Positions 36,127-45,502 are shown, numbered from the stretch's first letter. The stretch is DNA of 64,000 nt from Yoonia maritima (GCF_003003285.1 NZ_PVTP01000007.1:124001-188000); one strand, 5' to 3'. The notes: generated by a model from the letters alone, not told the origin. Numbers and translations are program-made.

Positions 36127-36153
36127 AACGCGCGGGGCTTCTCGCGCGTTTTT
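36127..36153 (+). terminator. rho-independent terminator after ctaE
   Basis: AACGCGCG (36127-36134) pairs with CGCGCGTT (36143-36150), eight-base loop, then TTT, giving five consecutive T residues at 36149-36153. It lies between ctaE and surf1, so surf1-thrC either use read-through or a promoter in the short remaining gap. Confidence 0.85.
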
Positions 36154-36170
36154 CTCATTAAGGGCGCAAA

Positions 36171-36851
36171 ATGCTGCGTAAGTTAATCTTTCCTCTTCTT
36201 CTTGGAATCGCGGGCTGTGGGGTTCTCATCAGCCTTGGCGTCTGGCAGGTGCAGCGCCTCGCTTGGAAAGAGGGCATCTTGGCAGAGCTTGATAGCCGCC
36301 TGACAGGCGCGCCGCAGCCTTTTGATTTTAGCGCCACAGAAGAAATCAACGAATATACGCGGGTCACATTGTCTGGCACGCCCACGGGCGAAGAACTGCA
36401 TGTTCTGACTTCTGGAACTGCGGCGGGAACCGGCTACCGCGTGATTTCGAAATTTACGCTTGATGACGGGAACGACATTCTTCTTGATCTTGGTCTTTTG
36501 CCGCTCGACATCAAAGACGCCGCGCCGCTGATCGTGCCGATGCAGATCACGGGTACTTTGCTTTGGCCGGATGATCAAAACAGCAGCACGCCCGATCCTG
36601 ACACCACCAAAAACATTTGGTTCGCCCGGAATGTCGAAATGATGGCCGCGGCCCTGTCGACCCAGCCATTTATGGTCGTGGTTAGCACCGCCACGCCCGC
36701 CGATCCGCGACTAACCCCTTTGCCTGTGGAAACTTCGGGCATAAAGAACGATCACCTTGAATACGCGATTACTTGGTTCTTGCTGGCTATTGTTTGGGCT
36801 GCCATGACTATGTTTCTTATCTTCCGTACGACCCGCCAAAAGGACGTCTGA
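36171..36851 (+). CDS. surf1: SURF1 family cytochrome oxidase assembly protein
   Basis: A 226-residue protein with two transmembrane helices, near the N-terminus (about 5-22) and C-terminus (about 198-218), flanking a periplasmic domain, the SURF1/Shy1 layout. Family motifs LGVWQVQRLAWKEGILAEL near the start and ENDHLEYAITWF-like NDHLEYAITWFLLA near the end are present. It is involved in heme a insertion into subunit I. thrC starts four bases after its stop, so the two are co-transcribed. Assignment is firm. Confidence 0.92.
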   Translation: MLRKLIFPLLLGIAGCGVLISLGVWQVQRLAWKEGILAELDSRLTGAPQPFDFSATEEINEYTRVTLSGTPTGEELHVLTSGTAAGTGYRVISKFTLDDGNDILLDLGLLPLDIKDAAPLIVPMQITGTLLWPDDQNSSTPDPDTTKNIWFARNVEMMAAALSTQPFMVVVSTATPADPRLTPLPVETSGIKNDHLEYAITWFLLAIVWAAMTMFLIFRTTRQKDV

Positions 36852-36854
36852 CCT

Positions 36855-38234
36855 ATGCGCTATATCTCAACCCGTGGCTCTGCACCTGCGCTGACATTTG
36901 AAGAGGCGATGCTGACTGGCCTTGCTCGTGATGGCGGCCTGTACGTCCCCGAAGAGGTGCCGACGCTGACCAATGCGCAAATTGCGGCGATGGCTGGCAA
37001 GTCGTATGAGGAAGTCGCCTTTGAGGTCATGCGCCCGTTTATCGGTGATACATTCAGCGACAGCCAGTTTCGTGAACTGATCGCCAAAGCCTATGCTGGT
37101 TTTGGCCACGCGGCCCGTGCGCCGTTGGTGCAGCTGGCGCCGAACCACTTTTTGCTCGAACTATTCCACGGTCCGACGCTCGCGTTCAAAGATTTCGCGA
37201 TGCAGCTGATTGGCCAAATGTTCCAAGCAGCGCTGTCGCGTTCAGGTGATCGCGTCACAATCGTTGGTGCAACATCGGGCGATACTGGCTCTGCCGCGAT
37301 CGAAGCCTTCCGTGGGCTATCGAATGTCGACGTGTTCATCCTTTTCCCGCATGGCCGCGTGTCCGAGGTTCAGCGCCGCCAGATGACAACACCTAGCGAA
37401 GCGAACGTGCATGCGCTCGCCGTTGACGGTGACTTTGATGATTGTCAGGCAGCGGTCAAAGACATGTTCAATGACTTTGCGTTCCGCGAAGATGTGAAAC
37501 TTGCTGGTGTGAACTCGATCAACTGGGGCCGCGTTTTGGCGCAGGTGGTTTACTACTTTACCGCCGCTGTCAGCCTTGGTGCACCACATCGCGAGGTGAG
37601 CTTTACCGTTCCGACCGGGAACTTCGGTGATATCTTTGCTGGCTACATTGCTAAGAAGATGGGCCTACCAATTGCCGATCTGGTTGTTGCGACCAACCGT
37701 AACGACATCCTACACCGGACGTTCGAAACTGGCGCTTATACCAAAGAAGGTGTGACCCCAACGATTAGCCCATCAATGGATATTCAGGTGAGTTCCAACT
37801 TTGAACGCGCGTTGTTCGATGCCTACGGCCGCGATGGCGCAGCTGTTGCTGGTCAGATGGAAGACCTGAAAAATGGTGGTTTCCAGATCAGCCAAGGTGC
37901 CTATCAGATGCTGAAGGACACTTTCAAATCTGGCCGGGCATCCGAAGAAGACACGCAAGCTGCGATCAAATCTTACCGCGCCAATAATGGCGAACTGCTT
38001 TGCCCGCACACTGCCGTTGGTGTTCACGTGGCCGAGGCACATTTGGGTGCGACCCCGATGGTCACACTGGCGACTGCGCACCCTGCCAAGTTCCCTGACG
38101 CCGTGAAAGAGGCATCAGGCGTCGCGGCACCTCTTCCCCCTCGGATGGCGGACCTATATGACCGACCAGAGCGGGTCACACGCGTGGCCAATGATCTTGC
38201 TGCATTGCAAGCAGTCATCAGGGAACGGATCTGA
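36855..38234 (+). CDS. thrC: threonine synthase
   Basis: A 459-residue PLP enzyme making threonine from O-phosphohomoserine. The PLP lysine is Lys112 in LAFKDFAMQ, and GATSGDTGSAAIEAF and the phosphate loop PTGNFGDIFAGY are intact. Length fits the long (class II, yeast-like) form common in proteobacteria. It lies between surf1 and an M16 peptidase gene, an arrangement I recall from other Rhodobacterales. Aspartokinase (lysC) of the same pathway is at 52-53 kb. Assignment is firm. Confidence 0.96.
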   Translation: MRYISTRGSAPALTFEEAMLTGLARDGGLYVPEEVPTLTNAQIAAMAGKSYEEVAFEVMRPFIGDTFSDSQFRELIAKAYAGFGHAARAPLVQLAPNHFLLELFHGPTLAFKDFAMQLIGQMFQAALSRSGDRVTIVGATSGDTGSAAIEAFRGLSNVDVFILFPHGRVSEVQRRQMTTPSEANVHALAVDGDFDDCQAAVKDMFNDFAFREDVKLAGVNSINWGRVLAQVVYYFTAAVSLGAPHREVSFTVPTGNFGDIFAGYIAKKMGLPIADLVVATNRNDILHRTFETGAYTKEGVTPTISPSMDIQVSSNFERALFDAYGRDGAAVAGQMEDLKNGGFQISQGAYQMLKDTFKSGRASEEDTQAAIKSYRANNGELLCPHTAVGVHVAEAHLGATPMVTLATAHPAKFPDAVKEASGVAAPLPPRMADLYDRPERVTRVANDLAALQAVIRERI

Positions 38235-38236
38235 AT

Positions 38237-39505
38237 TTGACAATTGAACTGCACACCCTGTCCAACGGTTTTCGGATCGTGACAGAGCACATGCCGACCC
38301 TGAAATCTGCCAGCATTGGCATCTGGGTCGACGCAGGTGGACGCCACGAACGGCTAGAGCAAAATGGCATTGCGCATTTCCTAGAACACATGGCGTTCAA
38401 GGGAACTAAAACGCGTAGTGCCCTACAAATCGCCGAAAGCATCGAAGACGTTGGCGGCTACATCAATGCATATACCAGCAGGGAAGCGACCGCATATTAT
38501 GTGAGGTTGCTTGAAGATGACGTGCCGCTTGGTTTGGACGTTATTGCCGATATTTTGATGAATTCGATATTCAGCCCTGAAGACGTTGAAATCGAACGTG
38601 GCGTGATCCTGCAAGAGATCGGCATGACCATCGATACGCCTGACGAAATGGTGTTCGATTGGCTGCAAGAAGTGTCTTACCCCGATCAGGCCCTGGGTCG
38701 CACGATCTTGGGCCCGACTGAACGTGTCAGTGCGTTCAAGCAAGATGATCTAAAGCAGTTTGTTGCAGAGCATTATGGTCCGAACCAAATGATTCTGGCG
38801 GCTGCCGGTGCTGTTGATCACGAAAAGATCGTCGCCCAAGCAGAGGCTTTGTTTGGTCATCTGCCCGCGCTTGATCGTGGTCCAAACCTGATTCAGCCCG
38901 CTAAATTTGGCGGCGGAGAAATCCGCAATATCAAAGATCTTGAGCAGGTACATTTCGCGCTGGGTCTTGAGGGACCAGATTACCGTGATCCGATGATTTA
39001 CACCGCGCAAATTTATAGCTCTGTCATGGGGGGCGGTGTGTCGTCGCGCCTGTTCCAAGAGATCCGTGAAAACCGTGGTTTGTGTTATTCGATATTTGCC
39101 CAAACTGGTGCGTATGAAGACACTGGGATGACAACGATTTATGCAGGGACCAGTGCTGAACAGATCGCTGAACTGTCCAATATCACCATCGACGAAATGA
39201 AACGCGCGGCTGACGATATGACTGCTGCAGAAGTTGCGCGTGCGCGTGCACAGATGAAGGCCGGTCTGCTGATGGGGCTTGAGAGCCCGTCAAACCGCGC
39301 GGAACGGCTTGCACGCTTGCTGTCCATCTGGGACCGGATTCCAACGCTTGACGAAACCATTGCGCATATCGATGCGGTAACGACAGGTGACGTCAAAGCC
39401 TTTGCCGAGAAAATGGCCGGTGACACAGGTACGGGCCTTGCGCTTTATGGCCCAGCCAAGGCTGCACCGACATTGGACGCATTGAAAGAACGGTTGGCGG
39501 CCTGA
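38237..39505 (+). CDS. M16 family zinc peptidase (processing-peptidase-like)
   Basis: A 422-residue pitrilysin-family metallopeptidase resembling the mitochondrial processing peptidase beta subunit. The inverted zinc motif HFLEH is His47-Glu50-His51, with a second glutamate expected in the EIERGVILQEIGM segment. The start appears to be TTG at 38237, two bases after the thrC stop, with GGGAACGG upstream; it gives MTIELHTLSNGFRIV, the expected N-terminus. It overlaps the following GNAT gene by one base. The natural substrate is unknown. Confidence 0.9.
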   Translation: MTIELHTLSNGFRIVTEHMPTLKSASIGIWVDAGGRHERLEQNGIAHFLEHMAFKGTKTRSALQIAESIEDVGGYINAYTSREATAYYVRLLEDDVPLGLDVIADILMNSIFSPEDVEIERGVILQEIGMTIDTPDEMVFDWLQEVSYPDQALGRTILGPTERVSAFKQDDLKQFVAEHYGPNQMILAAAGAVDHEKIVAQAEALFGHLPALDRGPNLIQPAKFGGGEIRNIKDLEQVHFALGLEGPDYRDPMIYTAQIYSSVMGGGVSSRLFQEIRENRGLCYSIFAQTGAYEDTGMTTIYAGTSAEQIAELSNITIDEMKRAADDMTAAEVARARAQMKAGLLMGLESPSNRAERLARLLSIWDRIPTLDETIAHIDAVTTGDVKAFAEKMAGDTGTGLALYGPAKAAPTLDALKERLAA

Positions 39506-40089
39506 TGCTGGGGACCAAGCGAAAGGTCCGGATTGAAACCGAACGGCTGACATTACGCCCACCCATTCATGGCGACTATCGCGCTTGGTCGTCGTTGCGT
39601 CATGATAGCGCTGCGTTTCTAACCCCGTGGGAACCGACCTGGGCGACGGATCATCTGACGCGCAAGGCGTTTACTAATCGCGTTTATTGGGCGCAGCGAT
39701 CCATCGCGAATGGAACTGCACTGCCGCTGTTTTTGATCCGCCGCGAAGATCAGGCGTTGATCGGTGGTATCACCTTAGACAATATCCGGCGCGGCCCGTC
39801 GCAGGCTGGAACGACCGGATATTGGGTCGGTGAACCTTTCGCCCGCCAAGGCTACATGCGCGAGGCGCTACAGGCCGTCGCGCACCACGCATTTACGGCG
39901 CTTGACCTTAGTCGGCTTGAGGCCGGGTGTTTGCCAGAAAACAACCCGTCGCGGCGGTTGCTTGAACAATGTGGCTATAAATACGAAGGCGTCGCGCAAA
40001 GCTATTTGCAGATCAACGGCCGTTGGCGGAACCATGTGCTTTATGCCAACCTGCGCCATGATCGTCGCGGTAAAACCGACGTCGGTTAA
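39505..40089 (+). CDS. GNAT family N-acetyltransferase (RimJ/RimL-like)
   Basis: A 194-residue GNAT enzyme. The N-terminal TERLTLRPP and the acetyl-CoA region GTTGYWVGEPFARQGYMREAL (split in the Q/RxxGxG/A manner), followed by LEAGCLPENNPSRRLLEQCGY, place it in the RimJ/RimL group, which acetylates N-termini of ribosomal and other proteins. The ATG overlaps the peptidase stop (TGATG), so it is translationally coupled. Substrate is not predictable. Confidence 0.88.
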   Translation: MLGTKRKVRIETERLTLRPPIHGDYRAWSSLRHDSAAFLTPWEPTWATDHLTRKAFTNRVYWAQRSIANGTALPLFLIRREDQALIGGITLDNIRRGPSQAGTTGYWVGEPFARQGYMREALQAVAHHAFTALDLSRLEAGCLPENNPSRRLLEQCGYKYEGVAQSYLQINGRWRNHVLYANLRHDRRGKTDVG

Positions 40090-40107
40090 CCAACAAAGGA
40101 TCGCGTC

Positions 40108-41523
40108 ATGCTAAACCCTGTCACGCCGGAATTCGAAGCACAGCTGCGTGCCGCGCTACCCCCAGCAGCGTTCAAGGATGACACTGCGCTTTATATGTCC
40201 GAACCGCGCGGGCGCTGGACGGGGCAGGGCCTTGTGATTGCACCAAGCAGCACTGAAGAGGTCGCAACGCTGGTGAAGGCATGTGCAGAAGCAAAGGTCG
40301 GGATAATCCCCTATGGCGGTGGCACTGGGTTGGTTGGCGGTCAGTTGACGGACGAAGGGCCAAAGTCTGTCGTTATCTCGCTTGAGCGTATGAACAAGAT
40401 CCGTGCCGTTTATCCGACTGAAAACGTCTTGGTCTGTGATGCCGGTGTTATCTTGGCTGATGTCCAAAATGCTGCCGAAGATGTGGATCGGTTGTTCCCA
40501 CTTTCGCTTGCATCTGAAGGGTCTGCGCGGATTGGCGGTTTGCTGTCTACGAATGCAGGCGGCGTGAACGTTCTGCGCTACGGCAATGCGCGCGCGCTGT
40601 GTTTGGGGTTAGAGGTCGTGCGCCCGGATGGGACTATCTGGCATGGGCTGACCCGTTTGCGCAAAGACAATACTGGCTATGACTTGCGCGATCTGATGAT
40701 CGGCGCCGAAGGCACGCTTGGCATCATTACTGCAGCCGCGCTCAAGCTGGCGCCGCGTCCGGTTGGTATTGGTGCTGCGATGATGGCAGTGCCATCGCCG
40801 CAAGCCGCACTTGATCTGCTGGCGCTTGCCGGTGCGCGTATCGGTGACGGGATTTCAGCGTTTGAGATCATGCACCGACAAGGCATGGATTTTCTGACAG
40901 AAGTCGGCCCAGAGCTACGCCAGCCATTTGCTGAAGTGCCGGAGTGGTGTGTGCTGGTCGACGTGGGGCTTCCCGCAGGGCTTAGCCCAGAAGACGCGCT
41001 AGAAGGATTGTTCGAAGCGAGTTTTGAACAAGGGCTGGTTACCGATGGTGTGATCGCGCAAAGCCGCGGACAGCGTCAGGAACTTTGGGATATCCGCGAA
41101 AACATCCCCGAAGCCAACCGCAGGATCGGTTCCGTTAGTTCGCACGATATCGCCCTACCACTAAGCGTCATTCCTGATTTCATTGAGCAGGGTGGCAAGG
41201 CGCTGGCAGAGGTTGGCGATTTTCGGATCAACTGTTTTGGGCATCTGGGGGACGGCAACTTGCACTACAACGTGTTCCCGGCCCAAGGACGTAGCCGCGA
41301 CGAATACGACGCCTTGCGCGGCGCGGTAAAGCAAACGGTGCACGATCTGGTGTCAGAAATGGAAGGATCGGTCAGTGCCGAACACGGGATCGGTCGGCTG
41401 AAAGTCTCTGATCTGGAAAAATACGGTGATCCTGCTAAGCTTGCTATGCTATGCGCGATCAAAGACGCGCTGGACCCGCAAGGGATCATGAACCCGGGGG
41501 CGGTGCTAAGGGCGCGTGGGTAA
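40108..41523 (+). CDS. FAD-binding oxidase of the GlcD/D-lactate dehydrogenase family
   Basis: A 471-residue flavoprotein with the PCMH-type FAD-binding domain (PYGGGTGLVGGQ at about 70-81, GGLLSTNAGG near 145) and the FAD-oxidase C-terminal domain ending with GHLGDGNLHYNV and EHGIGRLK. It oxidises a D-2-hydroxyacid (candidates are D-lactate, D-2-hydroxyglutarate or glycolate), passing electrons to quinone or electron transfer flavoprotein. No glcE/glcF genes are adjacent, so a stand-alone D-2-hydroxyacid dehydrogenase is more likely than the glycolate oxidase complex. It starts 18 bases after the GNAT gene. Confidence 0.9.
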   Translation: MLNPVTPEFEAQLRAALPPAAFKDDTALYMSEPRGRWTGQGLVIAPSSTEEVATLVKACAEAKVGIIPYGGGTGLVGGQLTDEGPKSVVISLERMNKIRAVYPTENVLVCDAGVILADVQNAAEDVDRLFPLSLASEGSARIGGLLSTNAGGVNVLRYGNARALCLGLEVVRPDGTIWHGLTRLRKDNTGYDLRDLMIGAEGTLGIITAAALKLAPRPVGIGAAMMAVPSPQAALDLLALAGARIGDGISAFEIMHRQGMDFLTEVGPELRQPFAEVPEWCVLVDVGLPAGLSPEDALEGLFEASFEQGLVTDGVIAQSRGQRQELWDIRENIPEANRRIGSVSSHDIALPLSVIPDFIEQGGKALAEVGDFRINCFGHLGDGNLHYNVFPAQGRSRDEYDALRGAVKQTVHDLVSEMEGSVSAEHGIGRLKVSDLEKYGDPAKLAMLCAIKDALDPQGIMNPGAVLRARG

Positions 41524-41570
41524 CGATCCCATCAACAGTTTCCCAAGGCTTTTTATTAGGAGCACATGGA

Positions 41571-42161
41571 ATGATTTGTATTAGGTTGTTTATATCGGCG
41601 TGCGTCGCAACTATGCCTTTGGCAGCATTGGCTTGTGACGATGCGATCGCGGCGGTTGATGTCCCGCATTTCATTGAGGTGCAGGACAACCTGTTAAGCG
41701 AACCATCTCAGGGTGCGGCAACGGCGTTTCTGTCCGAATTTCCCACGACGTTTTGCGTGTTCAACGGTCTTTTCGGGTACTCAGATGGCGTTGCTGCTGC
41801 GTTGTATGAACAGGATTTGTTTTCGTCGCTGCCTTTGTTAAGCACATTTGCAGATCATACCGTGCTTAGCTCGCGATATGTCGGGATCGCTGCTGAGGCG
41901 AAGTGGGACGTTGATAACGTAAATGCTTTGCAGGCGGCGTATCGCGATTTGTTCGCGTTGGAAAAGCGTATGGTTATTGCCGATATTTTGGCTTTGCCAG
42001 ATGGCCAGCAAATGGTTGCCACACGGTTTTTGTTCGATGGCTTTTATCCGACGCAAAAATTCCTTGCGCCAAATGAACGTTTAGCAGCTTGCGAGATAGA
42101 TCAGAAATTTTGCAGCTTGCTTGACTTAGTCGAACAGCAGCTTGTTGCTGAAAGCCTATGA
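41571..42161 (+). CDS. secreted hypothetical protein
   Basis: A 196-residue protein I do not recognise. The chosen ATG, with AGGAG eight bases upstream, gives a Sec signal peptide (about 1-21, ending LAALA); a longer frame into the preceding gene is rejected. The mature part starts with Cys and has further cysteines in TTFCVF, AACEID and KFCSLL, so disulfides are likely if it is periplasmic. The sequence is mostly alpha-helical in character. It is followed by a good terminator and looks monocistronic. No function is proposed. Confidence 0.72.
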   Translation: MICIRLFISACVATMPLAALACDDAIAAVDVPHFIEVQDNLLSEPSQGAATAFLSEFPTTFCVFNGLFGYSDGVAAALYEQDLFSSLPLLSTFADHTVLSSRYVGIAAEAKWDVDNVNALQAAYRDLFALEKRMVIADILALPDGQQMVATRFLFDGFYPTQKFLAPNERLAACEIDQKFCSLLDLVEQQLVAESL

Positions 42162-42163
42162 GT

Positions 42164-42200
42164 AACGACAGCCAAGTCGATTATGGCTGCCGTTTTTTTT
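42164..42200 (+). terminator. rho-independent terminator after the secreted hypothetical gene
   Basis: AACG-a-CAGCCA (42164-42174) pairs with TGGCTG-c-CGTT (42184-42194) with one mismatch, followed by a run of eight T residues. It starts three bases after the stop codon and lies just before the convergent apt gene. Confidence 0.85.
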
Positions 42201-42205
42201 ATCGT

Positions 42206-42736
42206 TTACTCACCTTCAAACGAACATAGCGCGTGCACGTCCATTCCTAGGCCTTCCAGTCGTTTGCGGCCGCCTAGGTCGGGTAGGTCGATGACGAAGG
42301 CGCAGCCGACGACTTCGGCACCCATGCGTTCGATCAGTTTAATTCCGGCTTCGGCAGTGCCGCCTGTGGCAAGTAGGTCGTCGACCAGCAGTATCTTTTC
42401 ACCCGGCTGCAGCGCGTCGTCGTGGATTTCGACAATGGCTTCGCCGTATTCAAGCGTATAGGCCTGTTCGATGGTTTTGCCGGGCAGTTTGCCTTTTTTG
42501 CGGATGGGTACGAAACCTTTGCCCAATTGGTGCGCGATTGCACCGCCAAGGATAAACCCACGTGCCTCTAGCCCGATGACCTTGTCGATTGGCTGTCCCG
42601 CGTAGGGGTGCAAAAGCTGGTCAATGGCGATCCGAAAACCGCGCGGGTCGCTGAACAATGTGGTGACATCACGGAACATGATCCCTTCGTGCGGGAAATC
42701 AGGGATGGTGCGGATGTAGTCTTGGACGGTTTTCAT
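42206..42736 (-). CDS. apt: adenine phosphoribosyltransferase
   Basis: A 176-residue purine salvage enzyme converting adenine and PRPP to AMP. The PRPP-binding motif [16 protein letters not shown] is at residues 115-130, and LEARGFILG and the flexible loop KKGKLPGKT are intact. It starts 10 bases after mtnP, so the adenine released by MTA phosphorylase is salvaged by the next gene product. Assignment is firm. Confidence 0.96.
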   Translation of the reverse strand: MKTVQDYIRTIPDFPHEGIMFRDVTTLFSDPRGFRIAIDQLLHPYAGQPIDKVIGLEARGFILGGAIAHQLGKGFVPIRKKGKLPGKTIEQAYTLEYGEAIVEIHDDALQPGEKILLVDDLLATGGTAEAGIKLIERMGAEVVGCAFVIDLPDLGGRKRLEGLGMDVHALCSFEGE

Positions 42737-42746
42737 GGTGGTCTTT

Positions 42747-43613
42747 CTAAAGGATACGGCCAGCGACGGCGTCTAGTTTGGCGACCAGCGCAGGGTCGCG
42801 TTTATCAGGGGCGGTCATAACCGCGTATTCAAGCGCCCGATCACAGCCGTGCGGGCAAGTCTCGCGTTTTGCCCCGAGTAGCGCCGGGAGTCGAGAGACA
42901 AGATCGCGTGCTTTGGTCCCGTTGCCTTGTAGCGTTGAGATAATTTCGGTGATGTCGACGGCCCCGTGATCTGGGTGCCAGCTATCGTAATCGGTGATCA
43001 TCGCGACAGAGGCATAGCAAATCTCTGCCTCGCGGGCGAGCTTAGCTTCGGGCATGTTGGTCATCCCGATCACATCGCAGCCCCATTCGCGGTACATTTT
43101 GCTTTCGGCCATGGACGAAAACTGCGGCCCTTCCATCGCTAGATAGGTGCCGCCTCGGTGAATTGTGATGCCCGCATCACGGCCGGCGGTTTCACAAGCG
43201 TCTGAAAGACGTTCGCACGTTGGGTGCGCGACGCTGACATGTGCGACGCATCCAGTGCCAAAGAACGATTTTTCGCGTGCAAAGGTCCGGTCGATGAACT
43301 GATCTACGATGACGAAATCACCGGGGGCGAGTTCTTCGCGGAACGATCCGCAGGCGCTAACGCTGATGATGTCAGTCACGCCTAGCCGTTTCAGTGCATC
43401 GATATTGGCCCGATAGGGCACTGTCGTGGGGGAATGCAGGTGCCCGCGGCCATGGCGTGGCAGAAACGCCATTGCGACCCCGTTTAGCGTTCCGGTCAGA
43501 ATTGCATCAGATGGCGTGCCCCATGGGCTTTCGACTGTGACCCATTTTGGATCTTCTAGCCCGTCCATATCATAGATACCTGAACCACCAATGATGCCGA
43601 TTTTCGTTTGCAT
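42747..43613 (-). CDS. mtnP: S-methyl-5'-thioadenosine phosphorylase
   Basis: A 288-residue enzyme that splits methylthioadenosine (a polyamine and quorum-signal synthesis by-product) into adenine and methylthioribose-1-phosphate. Family motifs are [16 protein letters not shown] at the N-terminus, [21 protein letters not shown] and the adenine-specific region MITDYDSWH. The ATG giving MQTKIG is used; the longer frame would run through the adjacent small reading frame. It forms a salvage pair with apt. Assignment is firm. Confidence 0.95.
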   Translation of the reverse strand: MQTKIGIIGGSGIYDMDGLEDPKWVTVESPWGTPSDAILTGTLNGVAMAFLPRHGRGHLHSPTTVPYRANIDALKRLGVTDIISVSACGSFREELAPGDFVIVDQFIDRTFAREKSFFGTGCVAHVSVAHPTCERLSDACETAGRDAGITIHRGGTYLAMEGPQFSSMAESKMYREWGCDVIGMTNMPEAKLAREAEICYASVAMITDYDSWHPDHGAVDITEIISTLQGNGTKARDLVSRLPALLGAKRETCPHGCDRALEYAVMTAPDKRDPALVAKLDAVAGRIL

Positions 43614-43614
43614 T

Positions 43615-43758
43615 TTAGTCACCTGCGTTGAATTCGATCCGCGTAACTTTGGCTGGGAACCAATCAAATGTGAACCCCTGCAGGCGTGCCGTTGTCGCAA
43701 CAATATAAGGCACCTGCGCCCCAAGGGGTGACAATTGCACGCAGGTCCGATAGGGCAT
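43615..43758 (-). CDS. possible small protein immediately upstream of mtnP
   Basis: A possible 47-residue protein ending one base before the mtnP ATG. Starting at 43758 it has GGGGA eight bases upstream; alternative ATGs at 43767 or 43773 add three or five residues. It has one hydrophobic stretch (about residues 8-20), no recognised domain and no signal peptide. Tight junction with mtnP favours translation; against it, only 31 bases separate it from the divergent sulP start, leaving little promoter space. Could be a leader peptide or a chance frame. Confidence 0.35.
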   Translation of the reverse strand: MPYRTCVQLSPLGAQVPYIVATTARLQGFTFDWFPAKVTRIEFNAGD

Positions 43759-43789
43759 GCGTAACATCCCCATTTTGACAGGAATCCTC

Positions 43790-45406
43790 ATGGCCCGCGC
43801 TCTTTTAGCGAGTTTCGCAGATAGTCTTTCGATTAGCGATCCGAACGCACCTTTGACACCCAAACAGCTTCGCATTGATGTGCTTTCAGGGCTGACAGTT
43901 GCCTTGGCGCTGGTGCCAGAGGCGGTTGCCTTTGCGTTCGTCGCTGGGGTTCAGCCATTGGTTGGCCTTTATGCTGCGTTTATTGTTGGTTTGATCACCG
44001 CCGTCTTTGGTGGCCGTCCCGGTATGATTTCGGGTGCGACTGGTGCGTTGGCTGTTGTGATGGTTAGCCTTGTTGCTCAGCATGGTGTTGAATATCTGTT
44101 TGCGACTGTCGTTCTGATGGGGCTGCTGCAGATTTTTGTCGGGATCATGCGCTGGGGTAAGTTCATTCGCCTAGTGCCGCATCCTGTGATGCTGGGCTTT
44201 GTGAACGGTCTGGCAATCGTGATTTTCCTTGCGCAGCTGGGGCAATTCAAGGTTCCCGGCACAGCCGAGGCTGTTGGCCATGGTGTTGGCGGTGGCGAAT
44301 GGCTTTCAGGCGGTCCAATGGCGTTGATGCTGGGGCTGGTCGTACTAACAATGGCGATTATCTACTTCATTCCAAAGCTGACGAATGCGATCCCGGCACC
44401 GCTTGCTGGTATCGGTATTGTTGCTGCCATCGTGATTGGTTTCGGCCTTGATGTGCCAGTTGTTGGCGATCTGGCGAGCATCGAAGGTGGCCTGCCACCG
44501 TTCCATATTCCAATGGTTCCGATGACATGGGAAACGTTTGAGATCATCTTGCCTTATGCTTTGATCCTCGCTGCGATTGGTTTGATCGAAAGCCTGCTGA
44601 CGCTGAACCTTGTTGGTGAAATGACGGGCAACCGTGGTGGCGCAAGCCAAGAATGCATCGCACAGGGTGCAGCGAACACAGTCACTGGTTTCTTTGGCGG
44701 TATGGGCGGTTGCGCGATGATCGGTCAGTCTATGATTAACGTGAAATCTGGTGGCCGTACCCGCGTTGCTGGTATCGCGGCGGCATTGTTCTTGTTGGCG
44801 TTCATCTTGTTCGCAAGTGGCCTGATTGAACGTATTCCGCTTGCTGCGCTGGTCGGTGTGATGTTCATGGTTGTGATCGGCACATTCGCTTGGAACTCGC
44901 TTACCATCTTGCGCAAAGTACCGCGTATGGACGCGTTTGTGACGATCCTTGTAACCGTGGTGACCGTTGCGACTGATCTGGCGACCGCCGTTGTGGTTGG
45001 TGTGATCGTTTCGGCGCTTGCCTATGCTTGGAACAACGCCACACGCATTAACGCCAAGACACATGAAACGCCCGAAGGTGCAAAGGTTTACCAAATCCGA
45101 GGTCCGCTGTTCTTTGGTTCATCTGACGGTTTCACCGAACTGTTTGATGTCGAAAGCGATCCGTCTTTGGTCATCATCGACTTTGACGAAAGCCGCGTTG
45201 TTGACCAATCAGCGCTGCAAGCGATCGAAGCGATTGCCGGTAAATACGAGGCCGCAGGCAAGCGTATCCAGTTGCGCCACATCAGCCACGATTGCCACCA
45301 ACTGCTGTCCAAAGCAGGGCACCTGATCGTGGATAGTGACGATGACCCAGATTACGCGCTGGCCGTTGATTACGGTGTTAAAACAGGCATCCTTGGCGGA
45401 CATTAA
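43790..45406 (+). CDS. SulP/SLC26 family anion transporter
   Basis: A 538-residue transporter with about 12-14 transmembrane helices (residues 25-415) and a C-terminal cytosolic STAS domain (about 430-530). The SulP signature region GLTVALALVPEAVAFAFVAG is near residue 37. The start is the ATG after AGGA giving MARALLAS. Substrates of such proteins include sulfate, bicarbonate and other anions; SulP members are common in marine bacteria for bicarbonate uptake. No partner gene is visible. It ends at a hairpin terminator. Family is firm, substrate unknown. Confidence 0.9.
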   Translation: MARALLASFADSLSISDPNAPLTPKQLRIDVLSGLTVALALVPEAVAFAFVAGVQPLVGLYAAFIVGLITAVFGGRPGMISGATGALAVVMVSLVAQHGVEYLFATVVLMGLLQIFVGIMRWGKFIRLVPHPVMLGFVNGLAIVIFLAQLGQFKVPGTAEAVGHGVGGGEWLSGGPMALMLGLVVLTMAIIYFIPKLTNAIPAPLAGIGIVAAIVIGFGLDVPVVGDLASIEGGLPPFHIPMVPMTWETFEIILPYALILAAIGLIESLLTLNLVGEMTGNRGGASQECIAQGAANTVTGFFGGMGGCAMIGQSMINVKSGGRTRVAGIAAALFLLAFILFASGLIERIPLAALVGVMFMVVIGTFAWNSLTILRKVPRMDAFVTILVTVVTVATDLATAVVVGVIVSALAYAWNNATRINAKTHETPEGAKVYQIRGPLFFGSSDGFTELFDVESDPSLVIIDFDESRVVDQSALQAIEAIAGKYEAAGKRIQLRHISHDCHQLLSKAGHLIVDSDDDPDYALAVDYGVKTGILGGH

Positions 45407-45417
45407 TCCCCTTGAAT

Positions 45418-45456
45418 ATGGGCGCGCGACGACACAGATGTGTTGCGCGCCCATTT
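45418..45456 (+). terminator. hairpin after the SulP gene
   Basis: ATGGGCGCGC (45418-45427) pairs with GCGCGCCCAT (45445-45454); ACAC/GTGT within the loop extends the stem. Only TTT follows, so termination may need the strong stem more than the T tract. Confidence 0.7.
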
Positions 45457-45502
45457 GGCTACTGGCGCAGCAATTGCGCGTTCATGGCCTCGGACTTTCT
45501 AA

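Noticed and set aside
44345-45094. 249-residue frame antisense to sulP
   Set aside because: Hydrophobic transmembrane codons of sulP read as polar Asn/His/Arg-rich sequence; no family resemblance.
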